Positions 1-6,018 of a stretch of 7,110 nucleotides of DNA are shown one piece after another. Position numbers and translations under genes: made by a program. The DNA comes from Bdellovibrionales bacterium. GTDB lineage: Bacteria; Bdellovibrionota; Bdellovibrionia; Bdellovibrionales; UBA1609. The stretch is taken from NCBI GenBank assembly GCA_020435185.1, contig JAGRAA010000157.1, positions 1 through 7,110 of the forward strand, read 5' to 3'. The notes beneath the pieces were generated by a model. It was not told the DNA's origin. It was given only the letters and a program-made list of their open reading frames with translations, and searched no databases. Every line of letters starts with the position of its first letter. The stretch's first letter is position 1.

Positions 1-523
1 CATGCACGTTGAGCACCACATCGGAGTACATAGTGATAAATCTGCGATAACTATCGTACGCAAACCGTGGGTCTTTGGACAAGTTAGCCATTCCCTCAAC
101 CACTCGGTCGTTCAACCCTAAATTTAAAATTGTATCCATCATACCTGGCATACTCACGCGAGCGCCTGACCTTACACTGACCAAAAGAGGATTTTTTACA
201 TCCCCAAATTTTTTACCCAACAAAGCTTCTACTTTGGCCATGGCCACCTCTACCGAAGCCTTTACTTCTTCGGGTAGAGTTTTTCCTGCTTTGTAGAAAA
301 CATCACATATTTCTGTAGAGATGGTAAACCCTGGAGGCACCGGTAATTTCAAGCAAGTCATTTCTGCCAAATTCGCTCCCTTACCTCCTAACAGATTCTT
401 CATAGAAGCATTTCCATCCGTCTCTTCGGCTGAGAAAAAATAAACAAACTTTTCGGGCAAACTATATGTAGTCATTTTTGATTTTTGCGGATTTTTATCT
501 GTCATAACCCCACCTAGGCTCAT
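1..523 (-). CDS. ppdK: Pyruvate, phosphate dikinase, N-terminal part (runs off left edge)
   Basis: PPDK interconverts pyruvate + ATP + phosphate and phosphoenolpyruvate + AMP + pyrophosphate in the cytoplasm. Only the first 174 residues are in the window; the family is usually about 870-900 residues. They belong to the N-terminal ATP-grasp nucleotide-binding domain: FVYFF at 26-30, the glycine-rich LLGGKGANLAEM at 44-55, PVPPGF at 61-66, and SVRSGARVSMPGMMDTILNL at 116-135, a hallmark PPDK stretch. The start at 523 has a good Shine-Dalgarno (AAGGAAGG, 5 bases before ATG). An in-frame ATG at 505 with AGGTGGGG upstream is a real alternative, giving a protein 6 residues shorter. The gene starts only 18 bases after the glyS stop, so it is probably cotranscribed with glyS. 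The family call is very secure; the exact start is less so. Confidence 0.96.
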   Translation of the reverse strand, partial: MSLGGVMTDKNPQKSKMTTYSLPEKFVYFFSAEETDGNASMKNLLGGKGANLAEMTCLKLPVPPGFTISTEICDVFYKAGKTLPEEVKASVEVAMAKVEALLGKKFGDVKNPLLVSVRSGARVSMPGMMDTILNLGLNDRVVEGMANLSKDPRFAYDSYRRFITMYSDVVLNVH

Positions 524-541
524 ACTTACCTTCCTTTACAA

Positions 542-1894
542 TTAGAAGTTAACTAATTTTTCATTGATGTAATTAAACAATTGCGAAACATTTACTCTAT
601 CTTGAGCCATAGTATCACGATGTCGAACGGTAACCGACTCATCCTCTAAACTGTCAAAATCAACAGTAACACAAAGAGGAGTGCCGATCTCATCTTGGCG
701 ACGATATCGTTTCCCAATACTTTGAGACTCATCATACTCCACTTCCATATGAGGAATAAGATCTTGATAAATTTTATCAGCCATCTCTAATAACGGATCC
801 TTTTTTGACAATGGCAAAATGGCCACTTTATAAGGAGAAAATTCAGGTTTAAACCCCATAACAATTCGACGATCTGTGGAGCCATCTTCTTTAGATATTT
901 CCTCATCCCTATAGGCGTCGCAAAGAAGTGCTAAGCACAATCGATCACACCCAACAGCGGTCTCAATAACATAAGGGATAAACTTTTCTTTACTTTGCTC
1001 ATCAAAGTACTCCAGTTTCTTTTTACTAAATTCTTGATGTCTAGAAAGGTCAAAGTCTGTTCTATTATGAACTCCCTCTAGCTCCTGCCAACCCATCGGA
1101 AACTCGTACTGAACATCAAACGCGGCCTTCGCATAATGAGCTAACTCCGTAGGGCCATGCTCTTTATAGCGAAGTTTCTTTTCATTCATCCCAATATTTC
1201 TATAGAACTGCCAACGAGTTTCTTTCCAAGTTTCAAACCATTGGTCGTCTGTGCCAGGTTTTACAAAAAACTGCATTTCCATTTGTTCAAACTCACGCGT
1301 TCTAAAAGTAAAATTTCCTGGAGTAATTTCGTTTCTAAAGGACTTTCCTATTTGCGCTATCCCAAAAGGTAGTTTTTTTCTTTGGCTCACCCGAACATTC
1401 TCAAAATTAACAAAGATTCCTTGTGCCGTCTCTGGTCGCAAATAAACTATACCCGCTTCATCTTTCACGGGCCCCATATAGGTTTCAAACATTAAATTAA
1501 AATCTCGAGGCTCTGTAATATTTTTGGACCCGCATTTTGGGCAAACCACCTCTCCATCAACAAGAGCCGTGTCTTGTCTAAAACGATTTTTACAATCACG
1601 GCAGTCAACAAGAGGGTCAGAGAAGCCGTCTACATGTCCAGAGGCCTTCCACACAAGAGGATGCATAAGAATCGCTGCATCTAACCCAACAATATCGGGC
1701 CTTCTTGTCATAGCCTTCCACCAGGCTTGCTTTACATTCCATTTAAAGTTTGCTCCTAAAGGACCATAATCCCAGCAAGAGTTTAACCCTCCATAAATCT
1801 CACTACTTTGAAAAACAAAACCTCTTTGTTTAGACAGAGAAACCAAGGTTTGCAAATCCCTTAATGGTTCAAAAGGGCGCGGGTTGTCACTCAT
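542..1894 (-). CDS. glyS: Glycyl-tRNA synthetase, single-chain homodimeric class II type
   Basis: Charges tRNA-Gly with glycine using ATP, in the cytoplasm. The product is 450 residues, normal for the homodimeric (Thermus/eukaryote-like) GlyRS and unrelated in layout to the E. coli alpha2-beta2 enzyme. Visible features: N-terminal catalytic core with WDYGPLG at 41-47; a zinc-type insertion with C98, C101, C118 and C121; RPETAQGIFVNF at 153-164; class II motif 2 with FRNEI at 186-190 and R-T-R-E-F at 198-202; motif 3 around GCDRLCLALL at 315-324; and a C-terminal anticodon-binding domain from about 353 to 447. The open frame extends to a GTG at 1939, but the ATG at 1894 has AAGGAG six bases upstream and fits the family N-terminus. 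ppdK follows after 18 bases. I see no clear promoter, T-box or terminator in the 95 bases before the gene. Confidence 0.97.
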   Translation of the reverse strand: MSDNPRPFEPLRDLQTLVSLSKQRGFVFQSSEIYGGLNSCWDYGPLGANFKWNVKQAWWKAMTRRPDIVGLDAAILMHPLVWKASGHVDGFSDPLVDCRDCKNRFRQDTALVDGEVVCPKCGSKNITEPRDFNLMFETYMGPVKDEAGIVYLRPETAQGIFVNFENVRVSQRKKLPFGIAQIGKSFRNEITPGNFTFRTREFEQMEMQFFVKPGTDDQWFETWKETRWQFYRNIGMNEKKLRYKEHGPTELAHYAKAAFDVQYEFPMGWQELEGVHNRTDFDLSRHQEFSKKKLEYFDEQSKEKFIPYVIETAVGCDRLCLALLCDAYRDEEISKEDGSTDRRIVMGFKPEFSPYKVAILPLSKKDPLLEMADKIYQDLIPHMEVEYDESQSIGKRYRRQDEIGTPLCVTVDFDSLEDESVTVRHRDTMAQDRVNVSQLFNYINEKLVNF

Positions 1895-1900
1895 GAGGAG

Positions 1901-1906
1901 CTCCTT
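1901..1906 (-). promoter_or_regulatory. Ribosome binding site deciding the glyS start
   Basis: AAGGAG on the minus strand, separated by six bases from the ATG at 1894. It lies inside the 15-codon extension that a GTG start at 1939 would give, and so argues for the shorter protein. Confidence 0.75.
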
Positions 1907-1989
1907 CTCAGAAAATGTATTAGGCATTTTCTTTAACACGCGCAGATCCGGTTTGGCACCTTGCTTTTCAGCCCTCTTTATTTGTTATG

Positions 1990-2400
1990 CTACGCATTAT
2001 TCGAGGGTTTACTTAGAACCTGATAGGCTTGTTGCACAAAATCTCGCGAGTGAAGATCTACTCTAGACAAAGCCTGTTCGTAAGCTCTTTTTAAATCACT
2101 TTGAGTATAATTGGGAGGCAAATCGAAAACCTCACGAGCATCAAAAACCTTGTTTTGATACTCAAACTGAAACTCTAAACCGTCCTGCTCTATGTACGGA
2201 AAAATATCTACTTTTTCAGGGAGCTCTAAACTCTGTTTACGCATATAGCTCTTATTGATGGGATGATATCCTGACTCAAAGGTCTTTTTGACGTATGTTG
2301 TGTTGTCTTTTTGCTTCATGCGAAAACGCATAAAATAAAAAAAGAACAAACTGAAAATTAATAAAAAAGAGATAAAATTATCAGTAACCCAATTGAACAT
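1990..2400 (-). CDS. Small membrane-anchored protein with a degenerate J-domain-like C-terminus
   Basis: A 136-residue protein of no family I can name. An N-terminal hydrophobic helix (about residues 9-26, rich in F, L and I) is followed by basic residues (RFRMKQK, 25-31), which predicts a single-pass inner-membrane anchor with the rest in the cytoplasm. Residues 32-85 are polar linker. Residues 87-131 read like a J domain: AREVFDLPPNYTQSDLKRAY at 88-107 matches the usual helix I/II pattern, and FVQQAYQVLSKP at 121-132 matches helix III ending in AY.VL. The HPD tripeptide needed to stimulate Hsp70 is absent; the loop reads DLHSRD (115-120) and is shortened. It may therefore be a structural or regulatory J-like protein rather than a working DnaK co-chaperone. 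The Shine-Dalgarno is weak (AAGAAG just before ATG). It lies upstream of glyS on the same strand and diverges from mrp. Coding is likely; the J-like assignment is inference. Confidence 0.8.
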   Translation of the reverse strand: MFNWVTDNFISFLLIFSLFFFYFMRFRMKQKDNTTYVKKTFESGYHPINKSYMRKQSLELPEKVDIFPYIEQDGLEFQFEYQNKVFDAREVFDLPPNYTQSDLKRAYEQALSRVDLHSRDFVQQAYQVLSKPSNNA

Positions 2401-2401
2401 C

Positions 2402-2416
2402 TTCTTAGTCTAAGAA
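2402..2416. repeat. Perfect 15-bp palindrome in the divergent spacer (possible operator)
   Basis: TTCTTAG-T-CTAAGAA: 7-bp arms around one central base, 1-2 bases before the ATG of the J-like gene (2400) and 10 bases before the TTGACA assigned to mrp. Its symmetry and its place between divergent genes fit a dimeric regulator site. On the minus strand it would also form a small hairpin covering the weak ribosome binding site. No regulator is identified. Confidence 0.4.
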
Positions 2417-2426
2417 AACAATGAGG

Positions 2427-2455
2427 TTGACACAATGAGATTTATGAACTTTATC
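2427..2455 (+). promoter_or_regulatory. Possible sigma70-type promoter for the mrp operon
   Basis: A perfect -35 box TTGACA (2427-2432) is followed after 17 bases by a poor -10 (TTTATC, 2450-2455; 3 of 6 consensus). A start of transcription near 2462 would suit translation from the ATG at 2498 but not from the one at 2435. The weak -10 keeps confidence low. Confidence 0.3.
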
Positions 2456-2485
2456 TCTTCATTATTAACTCTGGCCTTTGCGCCT

Positions 2486-2491
2486 AAAGGA
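2486..2491 (+). promoter_or_regulatory. Ribosome binding site deciding the mrp start
   Basis: AAAGGA six bases before the ATG at 2498. The in-frame ATG at 2435 also has a GAGG upstream, but at 8 bases. The shorter form begins like typical Mrp proteins, a few residues before PGIKNIILV, so 2498 is preferred. Confidence 0.6.
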
Positions 2492-2497
2492 TCGACG

Positions 2498-3289
2498 ATG
2501 AATCAAGCAAATCCCTTTAACCCTCAGCCGCTTCCAGGAATTAAAAACATCATTTTAGTAGGATCAGGAAAGGGCGGAGTTGGAAAATCAACAGTTTCAG
2601 TAAATTTAGCTCTTGCATTAAAAAATAAAGGCAAAAAAGTTGGCCTACTCGACGCTGACATCTATGGCCCCAGCATTCCGAGAATGGTAGGTTGCTTAAA
2701 TCAAGCCCCCGGCATTAATGAAGACAAAAAACTTTTACCGATCCAAAGATATGGTCTCTCGGTTATGAGCATTGGCTTTTTGGTTGATGAATCTCAAGCC
2801 ATGGTTTGGCGTGGCCCGATGCTATTTAAAGCCATGGATCAATTTTTTCATGATGTAAAATGGGGAGACTTAGATTATCTCATTCTTGATTTGCCTCCTG
2901 GCACAGGAGACATCGCCCTAACTATTGCTCAAAAACTCAAAGTCGCAGGGGGCATTATTGTAACCACTCCACAAAATATCTCCCTGGCTGATGCAAAAAA
3001 AGCCGTTGATATGTTTAACCAAGTTCATATCCCTCAACTTGGCTTTGTTGAAAATATGTCCTACTTCAAAGCCCCTGGCTCGGAAGAAAAAATTCAACTG
3101 TTCCCAAAAGGAGAATTAGATGCATATTTAGACGCCAAACAAATTAAAAAATTAGCCGAGATCCCCTTTAATCCAAATGTCAGCCTTGGCTCTGAAGCTG
3201 GGATACCCATAGTTGAAAGTCAGCACGATTCTACTGAATCTCTCGCTTTCTCAAGCGTCGCTGAAAAATTGATTGAAAAGCTGGGATAA
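2498..3289 (+). CDS. mrp: Mrp/ApbC (NBP35-like) P-loop ATPase lacking the CxxC motif
   Basis: Mrp/ApbC proteins are cytoplasmic ATPases that usually bind and transfer Fe-S clusters. This copy has 263 residues from the chosen start. The deviant Walker A motif is GSGKGGVGKST at 22-32, the switch region is DADIYGPSIPRM at 52-63, the Walker B-like segment is DLPPGTGD at 131-138, and ENMSYF at 185-190 is the signature just before the usual cluster-binding CPxC. Here that place reads KAPGSEEK, so both cysteines are missing; the only cysteine in the protein is C66. The N-terminal DUF59/FSCA domain of longer Mrp proteins is also absent, which is common. The gene begins a plus-strand operon and its stop overlaps the next ATG by one base (TAATG). 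An upstream in-frame ATG at 2435 would add 21 hydrophobic residues and is less likely. The family is certain; an Fe-S carrier role is doubtful. Confidence 0.93.
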   Translation: MNQANPFNPQPLPGIKNIILVGSGKGGVGKSTVSVNLALALKNKGKKVGLLDADIYGPSIPRMVGCLNQAPGINEDKKLLPIQRYGLSVMSIGFLVDESQAMVWRGPMLFKAMDQFFHDVKWGDLDYLILDLPPGTGDIALTIAQKLKVAGGIIVTTPQNISLADAKKAVDMFNQVHIPQLGFVENMSYFKAPGSEEKIQLFPKGELDAYLDAKQIKKLAEIPFNPNVSLGSEAGIPIVESQHDSTESLAFSSVAEKLIEKLG

Positions 3290-3738
3290 TGGCAAAATTA
3301 AGTAACTTATTCATAGTGGTTTTTGCCCTGCAACTGCTCGTTGGTCTTTCCGTAGGAATAATATTTTCTACCTTACCGCTTAAAATAGCGGCACTCATTG
3401 CAGCTAGCTTATTTTTAAGCTTGGGCCTGTTTATGCTTTATAGTTCTCTTAAGCTAACAAACACGCTTAAATCCCTACTTTTTTGGTCTGCTCTTATACA
3501 TACATTTGTCTTTACTTTACCCATGCTTTCAATGAGACTCTTACATTGGGATAGGGCTTTTAATGAAATCGAGTGGTTGGGAGTAAAGGCAACAACTTTG
3601 CATAATTATTCTACTCCCTTTTACAAGTTCATGATGCTTTTCACTTTGATTGATATTTTTAGAACCTCTCGATTCTGCCCTCAAATGGTGGCACTGAACT
3701 TTAAAAGGAGCTCCAGCGTTGAAAAGCAAAGTTCTTAA
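3289..3738 (+). CDS. Small multi-pass membrane protein of unknown function
   Basis: A 149-residue protein I do not recognise. Hydrophobic stretches at about 6-28, 32-54 and 62-84 are clear membrane helices; a shorter one near 110-124 (FYKFMMLFTLIDIF) may be a fourth. The segment 85-109 between the last two is polar and contains two tryptophans (HWDRAFNEIEWLG). The tail is short and basic to polar (KRSSSVEKQSS). There is no signal peptide distinct from helix 1 and no catalytic motif. The ATG overlaps the mrp stop (TAATG), so it is probably translated by coupling to mrp, and its 3' end overlaps the receiver gene by 20 bases. The tight packing says it is a genuine operon member; its role is unknown. 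Confidence 0.83.
   Translation: MAKLSNLFIVVFALQLLVGLSVGIIFSTLPLKIAALIAASLFLSLGLFMLYSSLKLTNTLKSLLFWSALIHTFVFTLPMLSMRLLHWDRAFNEIEWLGVKATTLHNYSTPFYKFMMLFTLIDIFRTSRFCPQMVALNFKRSSSVEKQSS
3705..3710 (+). promoter_or_regulatory. Ribosome binding site supporting the TTG start of the receiver gene
   Basis: AAGGAG lies eight bases before the TTG at 3719, inside the end of the upstream membrane-protein gene. No in-frame ATG occurs before residue 22, which is already inside the receiver fold, so the TTG start is well supported. Confidence 0.7.
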
Positions 3739-4102
3739 CAATGATATTTTGGTTGTTGATCAAGACAATCTCATTCACGTGATGCTATCAAAGTTACTAT
3801 ATCAATACGGCGCACACGTGGTGAGTTGCTATGATTCCCCTTCCGCTATCAAAGCCTGCAAAGAAAAAGTATTTAAACTTATCATTGTGGATCCTATGTT
3901 ACCGAGCTCCTTTGAGGGAGAAGATTTTATTAAAGAGCAACGGCAATTTTACAGTATCAACAAAGACACTCCTATTATCGTTTTCACCGAAGACATCGAC
4001 TTTGTTTCTCGATTGAGTGAAAAGTATGAATGCCATCCCGAATCCAAGGTAGGGGATCTAAAAAAGATATCAGAACCCATTCGACAAGCTCTTGGTTTTT
4101 AA
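3719..4102 (+). CDS. Stand-alone CheY-like response regulator receiver domain
   Basis: A single receiver (REC) domain of 127 residues with no output domain, as in CheY, Spo0F or DivK. Visible landmarks: ILVVDQDN at 10-17 with D14 and D16 (the second acidic position is Q15 rather than D), the probable phospho-acceptor D58 in IIVDPMLP (55-62), T90 in PIIVFTED (85-92), and K110 in PESKVGDL (107-114) as the likely conserved lysine, although the usual following proline is missing. It probably takes phosphate from a histidine kinase encoded elsewhere and signals by protein-protein contact in the cytoplasm. It starts with TTG and overlaps the membrane-protein gene by 20 bases, so it is the third member of the mrp operon. 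No terminator is evident right after its stop, so readthrough to the terminator at 4361-4393 is possible. The REC fold is clear; the pathway is unknown. Confidence 0.88.
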   Translation: MKSKVLNNDILVVDQDNLIHVMLSKLLYQYGAHVVSCYDSPSAIKACKEKVFKLIIVDPMLPSSFEGEDFIKEQRQFYSINKDTPIIVFTEDIDFVSRLSEKYECHPESKVGDLKKISEPIRQALGF

Positions 4103-4173
4103 AACTATACCCACTCGCAACATTTAAAAGCCTTTGCCTCATACCGAAACAGAGAATTTGTCTATTTTGAGAA

Positions 4174-4202
4174 TTACCGGCAATACTCTAGACGCATATA
4201 AT
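4174..4202 (+). promoter_or_regulatory. Promoter of the small RNA gene
   Basis: The -10 box TATAAT (4197-4202) is a perfect match, with a weaker -35 TTACCG (4174-4179) after a 17-base spacer. Transcription would begin at about the GGG of 4208-4210. The 71 bases before it (4103-4173) show nothing else. Confidence 0.6.
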
Positions 4203-4225
4203 GCATTGGGTTATTATTAGAGTAT
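4183..4225. repeat. Nested inverted repeats around the small-RNA -10 box
   Basis: ATACTCTA (4183-4190) and TAGAGTAT (4218-4225) are perfect inverted 8-bp arms whose centres lie 35 bp apart, bracketing the -10 and the predicted start. Inside them GCAT (4194-4197) and ATGC (4201-4204) form a smaller inverted repeat directly over TATAAT. The right outer arm is also used in the RNA's predicted closing stem, so part of the symmetry may be chance or structural. Confidence 0.4.
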
Positions 4226-4393
4226 GTAGGACGTTTAGCTAAGGAGGTTTTTATAACTTTGAACGATCTGTCGATCGATCCTCCTCCAAAATAACCTGTT
4301 GGAGGTAAGGAAAGACGCCTTATTATACTTAACCCAGACAAATACATGATATGGTTAGCCAAGGCCTACAAGGATTTGTAGGCCTTATTTTTT
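4208..4393 (+). ncRNA. Putative structured small RNA, about 185 nt, family unrecognised
   Basis: This intergenic stretch has its own promoter and terminator but no credible ORF. The 5' end pairs with 4311-4335: GGGTTA 4208-4213 with TAACCC 4330-4335, AGTAT 4221-4225 with ATACT 4325-4329, AGG 4228-4230 with CCT 4318-4320, CG 4232-4233 with CG 4316-4317, TTT 4234-4236 with AAA 4311-4313. Inside this interrupted rod lie a hairpin CGATC/GATCG (4264-4268/4273-4277, loop TGTC), probably enclosed by GGAGG/CCTCC (4243-4247/4280-4284), and a second hairpin CCTCCAA/TTGGAGG (4283-4289/4299-4305). A terminator hairpin ends it. Length and rod shape recall 6S RNA, but no diagnostic 6S sequence can be confirmed. 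It does not match RNase P, tmRNA, SRP RNA or riboswitch cores I know. That it is an RNA gene is likely; its identity is open. Confidence 0.65.
4361..4393 (+). terminator. Strong intrinsic terminator of the small RNA
   Basis: AAGGCCTACAA (4361-4371), loop GGAT, TTGTAGGCCTT (4376-4386): a perfect 11-bp stem followed by ATTTTTT (4387-4393). It works only on the plus strand, because the minus-strand side of the stem is followed by TTGGCTAACC rather than a T run. It could also stop readthrough from the mrp operon. The last T is the first base of the mltD stop codon on the other strand. Confidence 0.88.
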
Positions 4394-5868
4394 CAATCCG
4401 GGATAACAAGCCTTTTACCCACATAAATACGAGAAGACTTTTCAATAGAATTTAACTGAGTGAGTTTACCAATACTCACTCGATACCGCCTGGCTATATG
4501 TGACAGCGTTTCCCCTCTTCTCACTATATGTATCTTCAATCCCTCTGCCGAAGGACCTCTTTTAACTAAAAGCTTTTGCCCTACTCTTATCACCGATCGA
4601 CGAGAAATTTTATGTCGATTTAGATCCCTGATTTCTGAAAGACTCAATCCGTACTTCGAGGCAATTGATGTAAGATTCTCACCTCTTCTTACTCTATGAT
4701 ATTTTGTATTCACAGCATAACGAATCGGAGAAGGCCTACCACTCACATATCGGCCGGGTATTTTTAACCTATCTCCAATATTAATATGAGATCCAGAAAT
4801 ATTATTCATATCTTTGAGCTTATGGATCGTGGTCCCAAATCGTTTCGCTATAACATAGAGACTGTCGCCTCTTCGCACCCGATAGGTATCCCCATCAGTA
4901 AGCAGCAAGCTACTCGTTTTGGCCTTAGCTTTAGGGACAGCAACAAGAGCCAAATCCCTCATGCCCACTGGAATTCTTATAAAAGACTCTCCTTTTCGAT
5001 AAACAGGAATATATCTGGAACGAAAAGCTGGATTTAATTTTTGTAGATCTGAGTAGCTTACACTCAACTCTTTACTCATAGTCAATAAGTCTATTGGATG
5101 CTCTATAGGGATCCTTTCATAGGCAAGAGCCGGTTGAAAATTAATATTGGTAAATCCAAATTTATGCGGATTTTCAGCAATCAACTTAGCTGCCAAAAAT
5201 TTGGGAACATAATTTATAGTCTCTCGAGGAAGTTTTCTTCGACTCGCTAGCTGCCAAAAATCCCGAGTGTAGTTGTTCATAACAGCTCGCTTGATTCGGT
5301 TCTCACCAGCGTTGTAGGATGCCATAGCCAAATACCAGTTTCCAAATAAGTTATACAAGGCCTTAAAGTACCTAGCTGCCGCTTGCGTAGAGTGAACAGG
5401 ATCAAGGCGTTCATCTACGGTGGAGTTGATAATAAGACCATATCTTTTACCAGTTCCACGAATAAACTGCCAATATCCAACAGCCGAAGCATGGCTGATC
5501 GCCTTTGATCTAAATCCACTTTCGATAAGAGAAATATACACCAAGTCGTCAGGTACACCCTCGTCTTTAAGTGTTTTCTTCATAAGATCCAAATAGCGAG
5601 AAGACCTCTCTAAATATCTAGTCATATGAGGACGACCACGTCCCGTAAAATAATTTACCCATTTTTGAACAGAAGCGTTCATTTCGTTAGGTATCTTCCC
5701 TAATTCAGACGTAACAGGCTCTCCAAGAACCACCTGCGTTTTTTCGGCAGTCAACTCTTCTTCACTGGGATTTTCACTATCCGCATTGTCATACCTAGTT
5801 AACACTGAACCACAAGCTGAAAACAAAAATATATAAACCAAAAGTATGGAGGTTTTTAAATAGTTCAC
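4393..5868 (-). CDS. mltD: MltD-like lytic transglycosylase, lipoprotein with three LysM repeats
   Basis: Membrane-bound lytic transglycosylases cleave the MurNAc-GlcNAc bond of peptidoglycan, leaving 1,6-anhydro-MurNAc. The product has 491 residues. A lipoprotein signal peptide ends in the lipobox LFSAC with C19 as the lipid-bearing cysteine, placing it in the envelope, probably on the periplasmic face of the outer membrane. The SLT domain spans about 95-210, with probable catalytic E116 in SLIESGF, GYWQFIRGTGKRYGL at 131-145 and MASYNAGENRI at 182-192. A degenerate LysM-like segment (about 261-302), common in MltD, precedes three good LysM repeats at about 329-371, 390-435 and 447-490, each beginning YRVRRG, HRVRRG or HIVRRG, for peptidoglycan binding. 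The start is GTG with AAGGTAGG upstream. A plausible own promoter lies just before it. It converges on the small RNA gene and has no terminator of its own that I can see. Confidence 0.94.
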   Translation of the reverse strand: MNYLKTSILLVYIFLFSACGSVLTRYDNADSENPSEEELTAEKTQVVLGEPVTSELGKIPNEMNASVQKWVNYFTGRGRPHMTRYLERSSRYLDLMKKTLKDEGVPDDLVYISLIESGFRSKAISHASAVGYWQFIRGTGKRYGLIINSTVDERLDPVHSTQAAARYFKALYNLFGNWYLAMASYNAGENRIKRAVMNNYTRDFWQLASRRKLPRETINYVPKFLAAKLIAENPHKFGFTNINFQPALAYERIPIEHPIDLLTMSKELSVSYSDLQKLNPAFRSRYIPVYRKGESFIRIPVGMRDLALVAVPKAKAKTSSLLLTDGDTYRVRRGDSLYVIAKRFGTTIHKLKDMNNISGSHINIGDRLKIPGRYVSGRPSPIRYAVNTKYHRVRRGENLTSIASKYGLSLSEIRDLNRHKISRRSVIRVGQKLLVKRGPSAEGLKIHIVRRGETLSHIARRYRVSIGKLTQLNSIEKSSRIYVGKRLVIPD

Positions 5869-5899
5869 GACACCTACCTTTAATAGACTCTTAAACTTT

Positions 5900-5928
5900 A
5901 TTCTAAAAGATTACAATGAAGGTAGCAA
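5900..5928 (-). promoter_or_regulatory. Probable sigma70-type promoter of the mltD-like gene
   Basis: On the minus strand, TTGCTA (5928-5923; 4 of 6) and TAGAAT (5905-5900; 5 of 6) are separated by exactly 17 bases, giving a start near 5893 and a leader of about 25 bases before the GTG. This would let mltD be expressed apart from the upstream slt gene. Confidence 0.5.
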
Positions 5929-6018
5929 TGAAACCCTGCGGAATTAACAAGCAACTAGAATATAGCCTAAAAAAAGAGCATGTCTTGAGCTGGGTCTATG
6001 TCCGGGTCCTCATTGGAA

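Noticed and set aside
75..296. Plus-strand 73-codon ORF
   Set aside because: It is the opposite-strand shadow of well-conserved ppdK coding sequence.
1895..1939. 15-codon N-terminal extension of GlyRS from a GTG
   Set aside because: The internal ATG at 1894 has an excellent AAGGAG at six bases and matches the expected family N-terminus.
2435..2497. N-terminal extension of Mrp starting at the ATG of 2435, with a hydrophobic signal-like stretch
   Set aside because: Mrp proteins are cytoplasmic, the ATG at 2498 has a better-spaced ribosome binding site, and the TTGACA promoter would start transcription inside the extension.
4174..4362. Minus-strand 62-codon ORF across the intergenic gap
   Set aside because: It lies antisense to the self-complementary RNA with its promoter, has no family resemblance and reads like chance translation of structured DNA.
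4208..4393. Identification as RNase P RNA, tmRNA, SRP RNA or a c-di-GMP riboswitch
   Set aside because: The size is wrong for RNase P and tmRNA, and the conserved core sequences of these families are not visible; only a general shape resemblance to 6S remains.
5976..6015. Possible terminator after slt (T run on the minus strand at 5975-5969)
   Set aside because: The T run is real but no stable GC-rich hairpin immediately precedes it; only about 3 bp can be formed.
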